Shown here: piece after piece, positions 1 through 4,853 of the stretch
Position numbering within the stretch: position 1 is the first letter of the stretch
Layout: the number at the start of each line of letters is the position of its first letter
NCBI GenBank assembly: GCA_030607815.1
Contig: JAUWJG010000051.1
Coordinates: 1-6,256, forward strand
Source of the DNA: Candidatus Bathyarchaeota archaeon
GTDB taxonomy: Archaea; Thermoproteota; Bathyarchaeia; RBG-16-48-13; GCA-020355125
DNA: 6,256 nt
Direction: 5' to 3'
Notes under the pieces: generated by a model
What the model was told of the DNA's origin: nothing
Seen by the model: the letters and a program-made list of their open reading frames with translations, nothing else
The model's database searches: none
Translations under genes and position numbers: made by a program

Positions 1-344
1 TCCATTTACTCGTCCCCCATACCAGCAAATATCAATGAAACATAGCACGGATATTTCCAAGTTATATTAAAAATTATTGCGTGTTGTTTGGGTTTGGGTT
101 TGGGAAATAAAAATTAGACAATAAGTTTGTTATCTGCGAGATAATTGGACCATTGTATTTTTTACAAGATATACATGGAGAAACCCCTACCCCCTTTTAA
201 CAGTGAACAATTAATCTATTTCTCTTCACCCATTCCTATATTAGTTGTTCACTTGCTTTAATCTAGATTTTTGTAGCTTGGAGATAAAAAAAAATTCAAG
301 ATCATTTATGTTACTTCTATTTTTTCCGTTAAAACCAAAAAACA
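1..344. other. Upstream region with no recognisable gene
   Basis: I see no convincing coding region on either strand. The short frames open at the left edge run for about 20 codons and have no recognisable motif, so a neighbouring gene end cannot be claimed. The stretch is A+T-rich. It holds three tandem TTTGGG units at 87-104, a long inverted repeat at 202-253 and a run of nine A at about 287-295. The last 50 bases lead into the promoter of the iron-permease operon. Confidence 0.6.
202..253. repeat. 13-nt inverted repeat with 26-nt loop
   Basis: The arm at 202-214 (AGTGAACAATTAA) pairs with 241-253 (TTAGTTGTTCACT) at 12 of 13 positions; the odd pair is a G-T wobble if read as RNA. The 26-base loop is pyrimidine-rich on the plus strand. 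It lies about 140 bases upstream of the iron-permease start and about 90 bases upstream of its TATA box. It could be an RNA hairpin, the end of an upstream transcript, a two-site operator or a small repeat element. The sequence does not decide between these. Confidence 0.5.
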
Positions 345-352
345 TATATAAC
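345..352 (+). promoter_or_regulatory. Archaeal TATA box of the iron-permease operon
   Basis: TATATAAC follows an A-rich stretch. With the usual archaeal spacing of about 25-27 bases, transcription would start near 372-376, leaving a leader of about 20 bases before the ATG at 395. The last five bases of the box are also the first five of the 13-bp palindrome at 348-360, so a protein bound there should hinder TBP. Confidence 0.6.
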
Positions 353-360
353 AATGTTAT
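348..360. promoter_or_regulatory. Palindromic operator, copy 1 of 5
   Basis: ATAAC-AAT-GTTAT is a perfect 5-bp inverted repeat around a 3-base centre. The same arms occur at four other promoter regions in this window. It overlaps the TATA box of the iron-permease operon, and its centre is 41 bases before the ATG. Binding by a repressor is inferred from the repeat and its placement; the protein is unknown. Confidence 0.75.
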
Positions 361-364
361 TAAT

Positions 365-380
365 ATTAGGTGCGCCTAAT
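365..380. promoter_or_regulatory. DtxR/IdeR-like box at the iron-permease start site
   Basis: ATTAGG-TGCG-CCTAAT has perfect 6-bp arms. Its TTAGG and CCTAA half-sites resemble those of known DtxR/IdeR operators. It lies where transcription should begin, 20 bases past the TATA box. The second gene of this operon encodes a DtxR/MntR-family protein, so autogenous metal control is the natural reading. I saw no second copy in the window, and binding is inferred. Confidence 0.6.
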
Positions 381-394
381 AATGGTGATGTGAA

Positions 395-1282
395 ATGATT
401 GCAAGTTTTGTAATAACGTTCAGGGAAGCCCTTGAAGCAGCATTAATAGTTTCCATAATCCTCGCTTACTTGGGAAAGGTCGGAAGAAAAGATCTGAAGA
501 AATACCTCTACCTGGGAACTGGATTAGCTATCTTCACAAGCCTAATACTAGGCGCGATTGTACTCACGGTATATGGCGGTCTCCCAACCAGATTTGAGAA
601 GGTCTTCGAGGGAGCAGCATCTGTGACAGCTACAGTGGTTTTAACATACATGATATTCTGGATGGCTAAGAACTCTCAAAAGATTCGAAGTGAACTTCAA
701 GTAAAAATTGATGTAGCCATTACCTCAGGATATATTTTCGGGATTACATCACTAGCTTTTGTAGCGGTCTTCAGGGAAGGTTTAGAGACAGTTCTCTTCT
801 TAACCACCTTGGTTGCTACTGACCCCTTCGGAACTCTTATGGGTGCCTTGCTTGGGATCAGCACAGTACTTGCGCTTTCCTTCCTTATGATGAGAGGAGT
901 TTACAGAATGAATATTCAGAAATTCTTCAAGTACACTAGTGTGATACTTGTCGTCTTTGCAGCTGGGCTTTTAGGGTATGGTGTCCATGAATTCATAGAA
1001 GCCGATTTACTTCCACCGATAGTTGAGAATGTTTGGAATATTAATCCTCCTGATGTGAACCATCCCTTACACGAGAAAGGCGCCATAGGTTCAATCCTTA
1101 AGGCGTTAGTAGGCTACGATGGGAATCCGGAGCTGCTACGCGTGATTGTCTACGTGGGTTACTGGCTACTGGTAGGCACATACCTTTTAAAAATTTATGC
1201 TCCTAACATTCTAAAGCTGAACAAAAGAAGAGTTGAAAAGAATAGTGAAAAAGAAGATCTTAACCAAAGAGCCACAAATTAG
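395..1282 (+). CDS. ftr1: FTR1-family high-affinity iron permease
   Basis: A 295-residue integral membrane protein predicted to move iron into the cell. Two copies of the family's REXXE iron-binding motif are present: R10-E-A-L-E14 in the first membrane helix and R127-E-G-L-E131 in the fourth. About seven hydrophobic segments can be seen, near residues 5-25, 40-60, 73-92, 110-137, 143-165, 180-198 and 248-266, with a charged C-terminal tail. Length is typical for prokaryotic FTR1/EfeU. The ATG at 395 is preceded by GGTGAT at 384-389, a good archaeal ribosome site. No partner oxidase or EfeO/EfeB-like gene is nearby. The reading frame overlaps the downstream metal-regulator gene, so the two are probably one transcript. 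Its promoter carries both the 13-bp palindrome and a DtxR-like box. The family call is firm; iron rather than another metal rests on the motif and context. Confidence 0.93.
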   Translation: MIASFVITFREALEAALIVSIILAYLGKVGRKDLKKYLYLGTGLAIFTSLILGAIVLTVYGGLPTRFEKVFEGAASVTATVVLTYMIFWMAKNSQKIRSELQVKIDVAITSGYIFGITSLAFVAVFREGLETVLFLTTLVATDPFGTLMGALLGISTVLALSFLMMRGVYRMNIQKFFKYTSVILVVFAAGLLGYGVHEFIEADLLPPIVENVWNINPPDVNHPLHEKGAIGSILKALVGYDGNPELLRVIVYVGYWLLVGTYLLKIYAPNILKLNKRRVEKNSEKEDLNQRATN

Positions 1283-1727
1283 AATCTCTGAGAGTGTGCA
1301 AGAGTATTTAGAAACTCTTTGGATGGCAGAAGAGGAAGGCAACCATATTGCTAAAGTGAGTTGGTTAGCTAAACGTCTGAATATAGCGCTACCGAGTACA
1401 GTAGAGATGTATAAAAAGCTTGTCGAACGAGGACTCGTCAAGTATTATCCATATAGAGGCGTCAAGTTTCGGGATGCAGGACGGAAGATAGCGAAACGTG
1501 TAGTAAGAAATCATCGGTTAGTTGAACTTCTTATGAAGCAGACGCTTAATATTGATGTGGATGAGTGGATAGCTTGCGGTATTGAACATCACCTGACCGA
1601 GGAATTTACAGATGCTCTCTGTATACTTCTTGAACATCCAAGGAAGTGTCCTCACGGAAAGCTTATCCCGAAGGGAAATTGCTGCAATATATTTGACAAA
1701 ACTATAAACGATGCTGAGAACATATGA
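1245..1727 (+). CDS. DtxR/MntR-family metal-dependent transcriptional regulator
   Basis: A cytoplasmic repressor of about 160 residues, predicted to bind DNA when loaded with Fe(II) or Mn(II). A winged-helix region lies at about residues 33-72 (WLAKRLN, then STVEMYKKL). The metal and dimer region has H90, E94, E107, C111, E114 and H115, in the order CGIEHH. The C-xx-E-H spacing matches DtxR C102/E105/H106, whereas MntR has Glu at the Cys position. Near the N-terminus, E20 and E23 correspond to MntR Asp8/Glu11. A CPHG motif (135-138), common in the family, is followed by a Cys pair at 146-147. There is no SH3-like third domain, so its length is like MntR. I chose GTG at 1245 because GAGTTGA lies eight bases upstream; TTG at 1233 would add four residues. 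It overlaps the permease gene by 38 bases and probably senses what that permease imports. An in-frame 25-codon stretch follows the TGA stop. Confidence 0.88.
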   Translation: MKKKILTKEPQIRISESVQEYLETLWMAEEEGNHIAKVSWLAKRLNIALPSTVEMYKKLVERGLVKYYPYRGVKFRDAGRKIAKRVVRNHRLVELLMKQTLNIDVDEWIACGIEHHLTEEFTDALCILLEHPRKCPHGKLIPKGNCCNIFDKTINDAENI

Positions 1728-2036
1728 TTATTAAGTGAAGAAGACAAATCAGCTATTTTAGCTACATTGAAGCAGTGTACAAAGCTTCCAAAATTGGGGT
1801 TTTAGATCAGTTTTACTTCTGTTTTCATCTTCAGCTAAGAAGATACTTCTGTGAATACTTGGTTTGAAACCTGACATAGTTTTTGATTACTCGATAGAAT
1901 AACATGAACCCAACGGATTTTATTCCGAGATCAATAGAATACTACTCTTTTAGATGTCTTTTCGATCACTTTCTCTCCCTGAACGATGCAGAAAATTCTT
2001 GAAAAGTGTAAGTTCTAGAAAAACTTTAGTATATTA
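1728..2036. other. Gene-free stretch between the iron operon and the convergent RAM gene
   Basis: No gene longer than about 30 codons with recognisable motifs was found. Directly after the metal-regulator stop, the same frame stays open for 25 more codons to a TAG at 1803-1805. T-rich runs at about 1799-1836 on the plus strand could end the iron-operon transcript, but no clear hairpin with a T tract is present. A small inverted repeat, GAAG-ATA-CTTC, lies at about 1839-1849. Confidence 0.5.
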
Positions 2037-2058
2037 GGAATAAGGTTACGTTTATTCC
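2037..2058 (-). terminator. Hairpin overlapping the stop of the minus-strand RAM gene
   Basis: Read on the minus strand, GGAATAA (2058-2052) pairs with TTATTCC (2043-2037) across an 8-base loop. The stop codon TAA of the small gene is within the left arm. A T-rich stretch including TTTTT follows about 10 bases later. The arrangement suggests transcript ending or 3' end protection. Archaeal termination depends mainly on T tracts, so the role of the stem is uncertain. Confidence 0.4.
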
Positions 2059-2279
2059 ATAATGATCATCGTGAGGGTTGATCTAACTTTATCTACCTGT
2101 CTTATCTTTAAAGTGACTATTTTCTTCAGGTCTTGAGTAGATTCAGCTTCAACCTTCGTCATAATATCGTAAACCCCAAAGAGAGCATACGCTTCCTTTA
2201 TTTCTTTAATCTTTTTTATAGATTCTAAAACTTCTTGTATAGTTCCAATTTCAGTATTAATAAGAACATATGCTATCAA
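2052..2279 (-). CDS. Stand-alone Lrp/AsnC effector-binding (RAM) domain protein
   Basis: A 75-residue protein made only of the alpha-beta ligand-binding domain found at the C-terminus of Lrp/AsnC regulators. It has the opening beta strand AYVLINTE, a helix (residues 14-25), AYALFGVYDIM in the middle and a closing strand after VRSTLT. The usual N-terminal HTH is absent, so it is not expected to bind DNA alone. In the family such domains bind amino acids and form dimers or octamers. The start is TTG at 2279: GGAAGTTGAT lies five bases upstream on the minus strand, an in-frame TGA stops further extension, and the next residues fit the domain's first strand. It is divergent from a second protein of the same type (2379-2627), sharing VLIN-E-G, KKIK, AYA-G-DI and ST-T. 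The ligand is unknown. Confidence 0.85.
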   Translation of the reverse strand: MIAYVLINTEIGTIQEVLESIKKIKEIKEAYALFGVYDIMTKVEAESTQDLKKIVTLKIRQVDKVRSTLTMIIME

Positions 2280-2330
2280 AAATGATCAACTTCCAACAAG
2301 ATTGATTAACAATAAGTATTATACCTTAGA

Positions 2331-2338
2331 TATATAAC
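2331..2338. promoter_or_regulatory. TATA-like box with operator half-site in the divergent RAM promoter region
   Basis: TATATAAC here repeats exactly 16 bases later at 2347-2354. Read on the minus strand, GTTATATA could be the TATA box of the minus-strand RAM gene, with transcription starting near 2308 and a leader of about 30 bases. It also carries one half (ATAAC) of the 13-bp palindrome, and the following GATTAACTT is only a poor second half. It may be both a promoter and a weak secondary operator. Confidence 0.45.
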
Positions 2339-2346
2339 GATTAACT

Positions 2347-2354
2347 TATATAAC
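2347..2354 (+). promoter_or_regulatory. TATA box of the plus-strand RAM gene
   Basis: TATATAAC preceded by TTAACT has the form of an archaeal TATA box. Transcription would start near 2375, giving an almost leaderless message for the ATG at 2379. The box runs into the palindromic operator at 2350-2362. Confidence 0.6.
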
Positions 2355-2362
2355 AACGTTAT
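2350..2362. promoter_or_regulatory. Palindromic operator, copy 2 of 5
   Basis: ATAAC-AAC-GTTAT has perfect arms. The 16-nt string TATATAACAACGTTAT containing it is identical to that at 4846-4861 and differs from 345-360 only in the Y position. Its centre is 23 bases before the ATG of the plus-strand RAM gene. It is 71 bases from the start of the minus-strand RAM gene, so it may influence both. Confidence 0.75.
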
Positions 2363-2378
2363 GTTATAGGGGTTACTT

Positions 2379-2627
2379 ATGCTACCAGTCTTCGTACTCA
2401 TAAATTCAGAGCCGGGAAAGGCATGGAAAATAGCAGATTCAGGAAAAAAGATTAAAAATGTTAAAATGGCTTATGCTGTAACTGGCATATTCGACATCCT
2501 CGTTTATGCTGAACTTGCGCATATGAAAGAGTTACAGGGTTTAATAGCTCAAATACACTCGATTGACGGTGTCTCCAGCACAAGAACAGCAATTGCGATT
2601 CCTCCCAGAATCGAAAATATTGACTAA
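2379..2627 (+). CDS. Second stand-alone Lrp/AsnC effector-binding (RAM) domain protein
   Basis: An 82-residue protein with the same single-domain build as its divergent neighbour: first strand VFVLINSEPG, KKIK, a middle segment AYAVTGIFDILVYAE and a final SSTRTAIAIP strand. There is no HTH. Family knowledge says this fold senses amino acids or related small molecules and assembles as dimers or larger rings. It may act by pairing with a full-length Lrp elsewhere or with its neighbour. The start ATG is preceded by AGGGGTT at 2368-2374, a weak ribosome site. The promoter has the shared palindrome on its TATA box, so this copy, and not clearly the minus-strand one, belongs to the proposed iron-sulfur regulon. 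A sulfur amino acid such as cysteine or methionine would be a sensible ligand, but this is inference. Confidence 0.85.
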   Translation: MLPVFVLINSEPGKAWKIADSGKKIKNVKMAYAVTGIFDILVYAELAHMKELQGLIAQIHSIDGVSSTRTAIAIPPRIENID

Positions 2628-2655
2628 GAGCTTAAAAATGTTATAAAGCTGTTAG

Positions 2656-2693
2656 GGTGGAGAGTAATATCTTAAATGGAAATATTCTCCCCC
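2656..2693 (+). terminator. Imperfect hairpin after the plus-strand RAM gene
   Basis: GGAGA (2659-2663) and AATAT (2666-2670) pair with ATATTCTCC (2682-2690) as a 9-bp stem with a 2-base bulge. GG at 2656-2657 and CC at 2692-2693 can extend it across one mismatch. It is about 30 bases past the stop codon. There is no T tract directly after it; the nearest starts at 2761. It may protect the 3' end rather than terminate. Confidence 0.3.
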
Positions 2694-2793
2694 TTGAAAT
2701 ATTTGTTTGTGCTTGCAGGACCGTATCTAGAAAAGTAATACTTATCATTCTCTCTGAAGCTTTTTTTCATTAATTTGATGATTGAAAATTTTA

Positions 2794-2829
2794 GTTAAGA
2801 ACTTAACACAATTAACTTAACATTGTTGA
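2794..2829. repeat. Cluster of TTAAC repeats with a degenerate operator-like site
   Basis: GTTAAG-AA-CTTAAC (2794-2807) is an inverted repeat with 6-bp arms. ACTTAACA occurs twice, at 2801-2808 and 2815-2822, 14 bases apart. The second overlaps AACATTGTT (2819-2827), which keeps the AAC-n3-GTT core of the five operators but loses three of the four outer bases. It is not in a promoter position, so a regulatory role is doubtful. Confidence 0.3.
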
Positions 2830-2930
2830 CAATAAAACCGATCTTTTTTTTATCAGCTTTGTGAGTTCGGCAACATAGTTTTGTCTTTAAAGATAACAAT
2901 TACTTTCAAGTTTCTTAGTATAAATTAAGT

Positions 2931-4007
2931 TCAGTCTATGCGTGACCAAGGAATATTTAGACCATCTTTTAGGATATCTGAGAAGATTTTGAGGGCGTCT
3001 TTCTCACCATTCAGCCCCTTAACTATCATGACACCGCTCTTGAGGATACTAGCAGTGACTTTTTGGTCATAAAGGAATGTTACTCCAAGATCCGCTTTTA
3101 CACTGATTTTAGCTTCCCTATTCTTTAAGAATCTGGATAAATCTTTGATGTTCAAATCTAGGTTTTCTTTTGGAATTATTACAAATGTTCTCTTCCCACT
3201 TCTCCCACAAGTCTCTTCAATGAATTTTCGCTTAAGCTGTTGTGGAGCTTTACCTGGTTTAATACCACAAACTGGACAATTATCCATTCGTGTAATGTCT
3301 ACTTCTTGAAGTGATGTCTTATCTAAGTCGACTAAAAGAAGTTTATCAGTAAGATGCGGTTTTTTTCCCACTATTATCCTCGTAGCCTCAGAGACTTGTA
3401 AACTCGATACTATTCCCAAGACAGAAGGGTGTACTCCTGCTGTTCCACATGTAGGTAACGTCTCATCTTTTATGTCAGGAAAAAAGCATTCAAGGCATGG
3501 AGTTTCCCCTGGAATTATTGTTGAGAGGTTTCCATAATTCATTATGGCTGCGCCAAAGACGTATGGAATCTTGAGTTTGACACATGCTCTGTTTATTGCA
3601 TAACGTGTCTCCATACTGTCCAAACCGTCTATAACAATGTCGACTCCCTTAATTATTTCAACAGCATTGTCCACATTTAATGACATGGGTACCGGTTCGA
3701 TCTCTACATCAGGATTTAAATTTTTCAACTTCTTGGCAGCAACTTCAACCTTGGGATACCCAAGAGACTTCATGTCAAATAGATACTGTCTATGAAGATT
3801 AGACTGTTCAACCACATCTCTATCCACGAGCCGGAGATATCCAATACCCATGGCCGTAAGTTGAGTAGCAATTGGACAACCCAAACCACCTACGCCTATT
3901 ATACAAACTTTCGCGTTTCTAAGTTTGAGTTGCCCCGTGTACCCTATATCGCTAAAGACAATCTGCCGAGAATAGCGTTCAAGTTCATCATCAGATAAAG
4001 ATAACAT
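2931..4007 (-). CDS. E1-like ThiF/MoeB/HesA adenylyltransferase with extra C-terminal domain
   Basis: A cytoplasmic protein of 358 residues, predicted to adenylate the C-terminal Gly-Gly of a small ubiquitin-like sulfur carrier (ThiS/MoaD type). Visible motifs: R11 and R14 in ERYSRQI, nucleotide-binding GVGGLG (38-43), LVDRD (61-64), SNLHRQ (69-74), DGLD (127-130), zinc pairs C171-xx-C174 and C244-xx-C247, and a likely catalytic Cys187 before GTAGV. From about residue 262 a further domain of about 90 residues begins with C267 and includes KSGVMIVKG (323-331); it is not a rhodanese domain and I cannot name it. I chose the ATG at 4007 because the minus strand has GGAGG nine bases upstream and MLSLSDDELERYSRQ is the usual family start; ATG at 4049 would add 14 basic residues. 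No carrier-protein gene is nearby. Thiamine, molybdopterin or cysteine/homocysteine synthesis are all possible. A shared operator upstream ties it to sulfate assimilation. Confidence 0.9.
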   Translation of the reverse strand: MLSLSDDELERYSRQIVFSDIGYTGQLKLRNAKVCIIGVGGLGCPIATQLTAMGIGYLRLVDRDVVEQSNLHRQYLFDMKSLGYPKVEVAAKKLKNLNPDVEIEPVPMSLNVDNAVEIIKGVDIVIDGLDSMETRYAINRACVKLKIPYVFGAAIMNYGNLSTIIPGETPCLECFFPDIKDETLPTCGTAGVHPSVLGIVSSLQVSEATRIIVGKKPHLTDKLLLVDLDKTSLQEVDITRMDNCPVCGIKPGKAPQQLKRKFIEETCGRSGKRTFVIIPKENLDLNIKDLSRFLKNREAKISVKADLGVTFLYDQKVTASILKSGVMIVKGLNGEKDALKIFSDILKDGLNIPWSRID

Positions 4008-4052
4008 TGATTTTAGCCTCCGGTTGCGCTTGGTAAGTAGTCCGCACATATG

Positions 4053-4060
4053 TATATTTT
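4053..4060 (-). promoter_or_regulatory. Candidate TATA box of the E1-like gene
   Basis: The minus strand reads AAATATAC after a run of A. It would place transcription start near 4030, just upstream of the GGAGG site (4021-4017) and the ATG at 4007. A rival TATA box, TTATAAAA on the minus strand at 4134-4127, touches the palindrome at 4131-4143 and would give a leader of about 100 bases. Confidence 0.4.
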
Positions 4061-4130
4061 TTTCGAGATGTATCGCTTCCTAAACTTTTTGCAGTTTAAG
4101 GCTTTAAATCGGCCCATATCTAACACTTTT

Positions 4131-4143
4131 ATAACGTTGTTAT
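4131..4143. promoter_or_regulatory. Palindromic operator, copy 3 of 5
   Basis: The plus strand reads ATAAC-GTT-GTTAT. The minus strand reads ATAAC-AAC-GTTAT, identical to copies 2 and 5. It lies between the divergent E1-like gene and the HTH regulator, 124 bases from the former's start and 139 from the latter's. The flanking TTTTATAA on the plus strand (TTATAAAA on the minus strand) is a TATA-like sequence overlapping one arm, as in copies 1, 2 and 5. The opposite orientation of its centre favours the minus-strand E1-like gene as target. Confidence 0.7.
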
Positions 4144-4221
4144 TGTTCAAGAATCTGAAAGAACATATAAGGTTTTACATATTTTCCAGTAACATATTAC
4201 ACTTAGGAATATTTGTGGGTG

Positions 4222-4229
4222 AAATATAT
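4222..4229 (+). promoter_or_regulatory. TATA box of the HTH regulator gene
   Basis: AAATATAT is placed so that transcription would begin near 4252, inside the palindrome at 4247-4259, leaving a leader of about 24 bases before the ATG at 4276. The next-best candidate is ATTTATTA at about 4232-4239. Confidence 0.45.
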
Positions 4230-4246
4230 CTAATTTATTAAGGAGC

Positions 4247-4259
4247 ATAACAATGTTAT
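4247..4259. promoter_or_regulatory. Palindromic operator, copy 4 of 5
   Basis: ATAAC-AAT-GTTAT is identical to copy 1. Its centre is 23 bases before the ATG of the HTH regulator, the same distance as copy 2 from its gene. The TATA box is further upstream here, so the operator covers the predicted transcription start rather than the TATA box. This fits autoregulation by the encoded protein, which is inferred. Confidence 0.75.
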
Positions 4260-4275
4260 ATTATTTGTGATAAGA

Positions 4276-4674
4276 ATGTTCAAAAGTCCATGCGAAATCG
4301 TCGTCAAATATTTCCTCCCTGCATGCAGATCACTCATCGCTAAGGAATTAGTAGAGACTTACGGTTTAACTCAAGTCGCTGCTGCCAAAAAACTTGGGAC
4401 TACCCAAGCAACCATCAGTCACTACCTCTTATCTAAACGTGGAGAAAAACACATAAAGCAGCTAGAAAACAATGCCTTAACCAAATCAGAAATAAACATA
4501 ATTGCTAAGGATCTTGCTACTGAAACCTTTCCTTCATCTAATATTATACAAAAATTATGTGATTTATGCACTGTTCTAAGACATAATGGTTTAATCTGTA
4601 CCATACATAAAAGTTATTCGTCTCTCTCAGACACCTGTGATTCATGTCTTATAGTGCCTACCGTAAAAACATAA
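4276..4674 (+). CDS. Cys-rich archaeal HTH transcriptional regulator, probable Fe-S or redox sensor
   Basis: A cytoplasmic protein of 132 residues. The N-terminal part (SPCEIVVKYFLPACRSLIAKEL) and a helix-turn-helix at about residues 31-56 (LTQVAAAKKLG, then TTQATISHYLL) match the archaeal COG2522 type of predicted HTH regulators. The C-terminal part carries C95-xx-C98, C108 and C121-xx-C124, plus C6 and C17 near the N-terminus. Five clustered Cys could hold an Fe-S cluster or zinc; this is inference. I chose ATG at 4276 because GTGAT (4267-4271) before it can serve as ribosome site and MFKSPCE fits the family's usual beginning. A GTG start at 4267 would add three residues. It is the only classical DNA-binding protein among the genes sharing the 13-bp operator, has that operator at its own start site, and is next to cysH-sat, so it is the leading candidate for the regulon's repressor or activator. 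Confidence 0.85.
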   Translation: MFKSPCEIVVKYFLPACRSLIAKELVETYGLTQVAAAKKLGTTQATISHYLLSKRGEKHIKQLENNALTKSEINIIAKDLATETFPSSNIIQKLCDLCTVLRHNGLICTIHKSYSSLSDTCDSCLIVPTVKT

Positions 4675-4845
4675 TTTCTTCTTCGATACCATCACGCCTC
4701 ATGGATAAAGAAATTTGTATGTTGCGTTTAATGAATTTTATTCAACATTTAACAGAGCATTCTATAATCAGCTATGTCTTAAATTCTTCAATATTACCAA
4801 GATTCTATAAAATATACAACAATAAAATTATCTATGAAAACTTTT

Positions 4846-4853
4846 TATATAAC
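4846..4853 (+). promoter_or_regulatory. TATA box of the cysH-sat operon
   Basis: TATATAAC preceded by CTTTT is a strong archaeal TATA box. Transcription would start near 4873, so cysH has a leader of about 60-80 bases, longer than the other genes here. The box overlaps the palindrome at 4849-4861. Confidence 0.6.

Larger units (their letters stand above)
2628..2930. other. Convergent gene-free stretch with T tracts and short repeats
   Basis: This lies between the 3' ends of the plus-strand RAM gene and the minus-strand E1-like gene. No coding region was found. It holds an imperfect hairpin (2656-2693), T tracts at 2761-2767 and 2844-2851 that could stop plus-strand transcription, and a cluster of TTAAC-type repeats at 2794-2829. 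No equally clear T tract serves the minus-strand gene. Confidence 0.6.

Noticed and set aside
2..70. Possible C-terminal end of a gene entering from the left, or a minus-strand gene leaving there
   Set aside because: Frames of about 20 codons are open on both strands, which is expected by chance, and neither has a recognisable motif.
87..104. Three TTTGGG units, telomere-like or G-quadruplex
   Set aside because: Only three G runs are present, one short of a single-strand quadruplex, and three units are too few for a meaningful satellite.
1211..1441. Minus-strand open frame opposite the metal regulator
   Set aside because: Antisense shadow of a clearly recognised DtxR/MntR-family gene; it shows no domain of its own.
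3792..3998. Plus-strand open frame opposite the E1-like gene
   Set aside because: Antisense to the conserved nucleotide-binding region of the ThiF/MoeB protein; no motif.
4050..4241. 63-codon open frame in the divergent promoter region
   Set aside because: It covers operator copy 3 and the promoters of both neighbours, and is Phe/Leu/Ile-rich from T-rich DNA without a ribosome site.
4422..4604. Minus-strand open frame opposite the HTH regulator
   Set aside because: Antisense to a gene with clear HTH and Cys motifs; no independent support.
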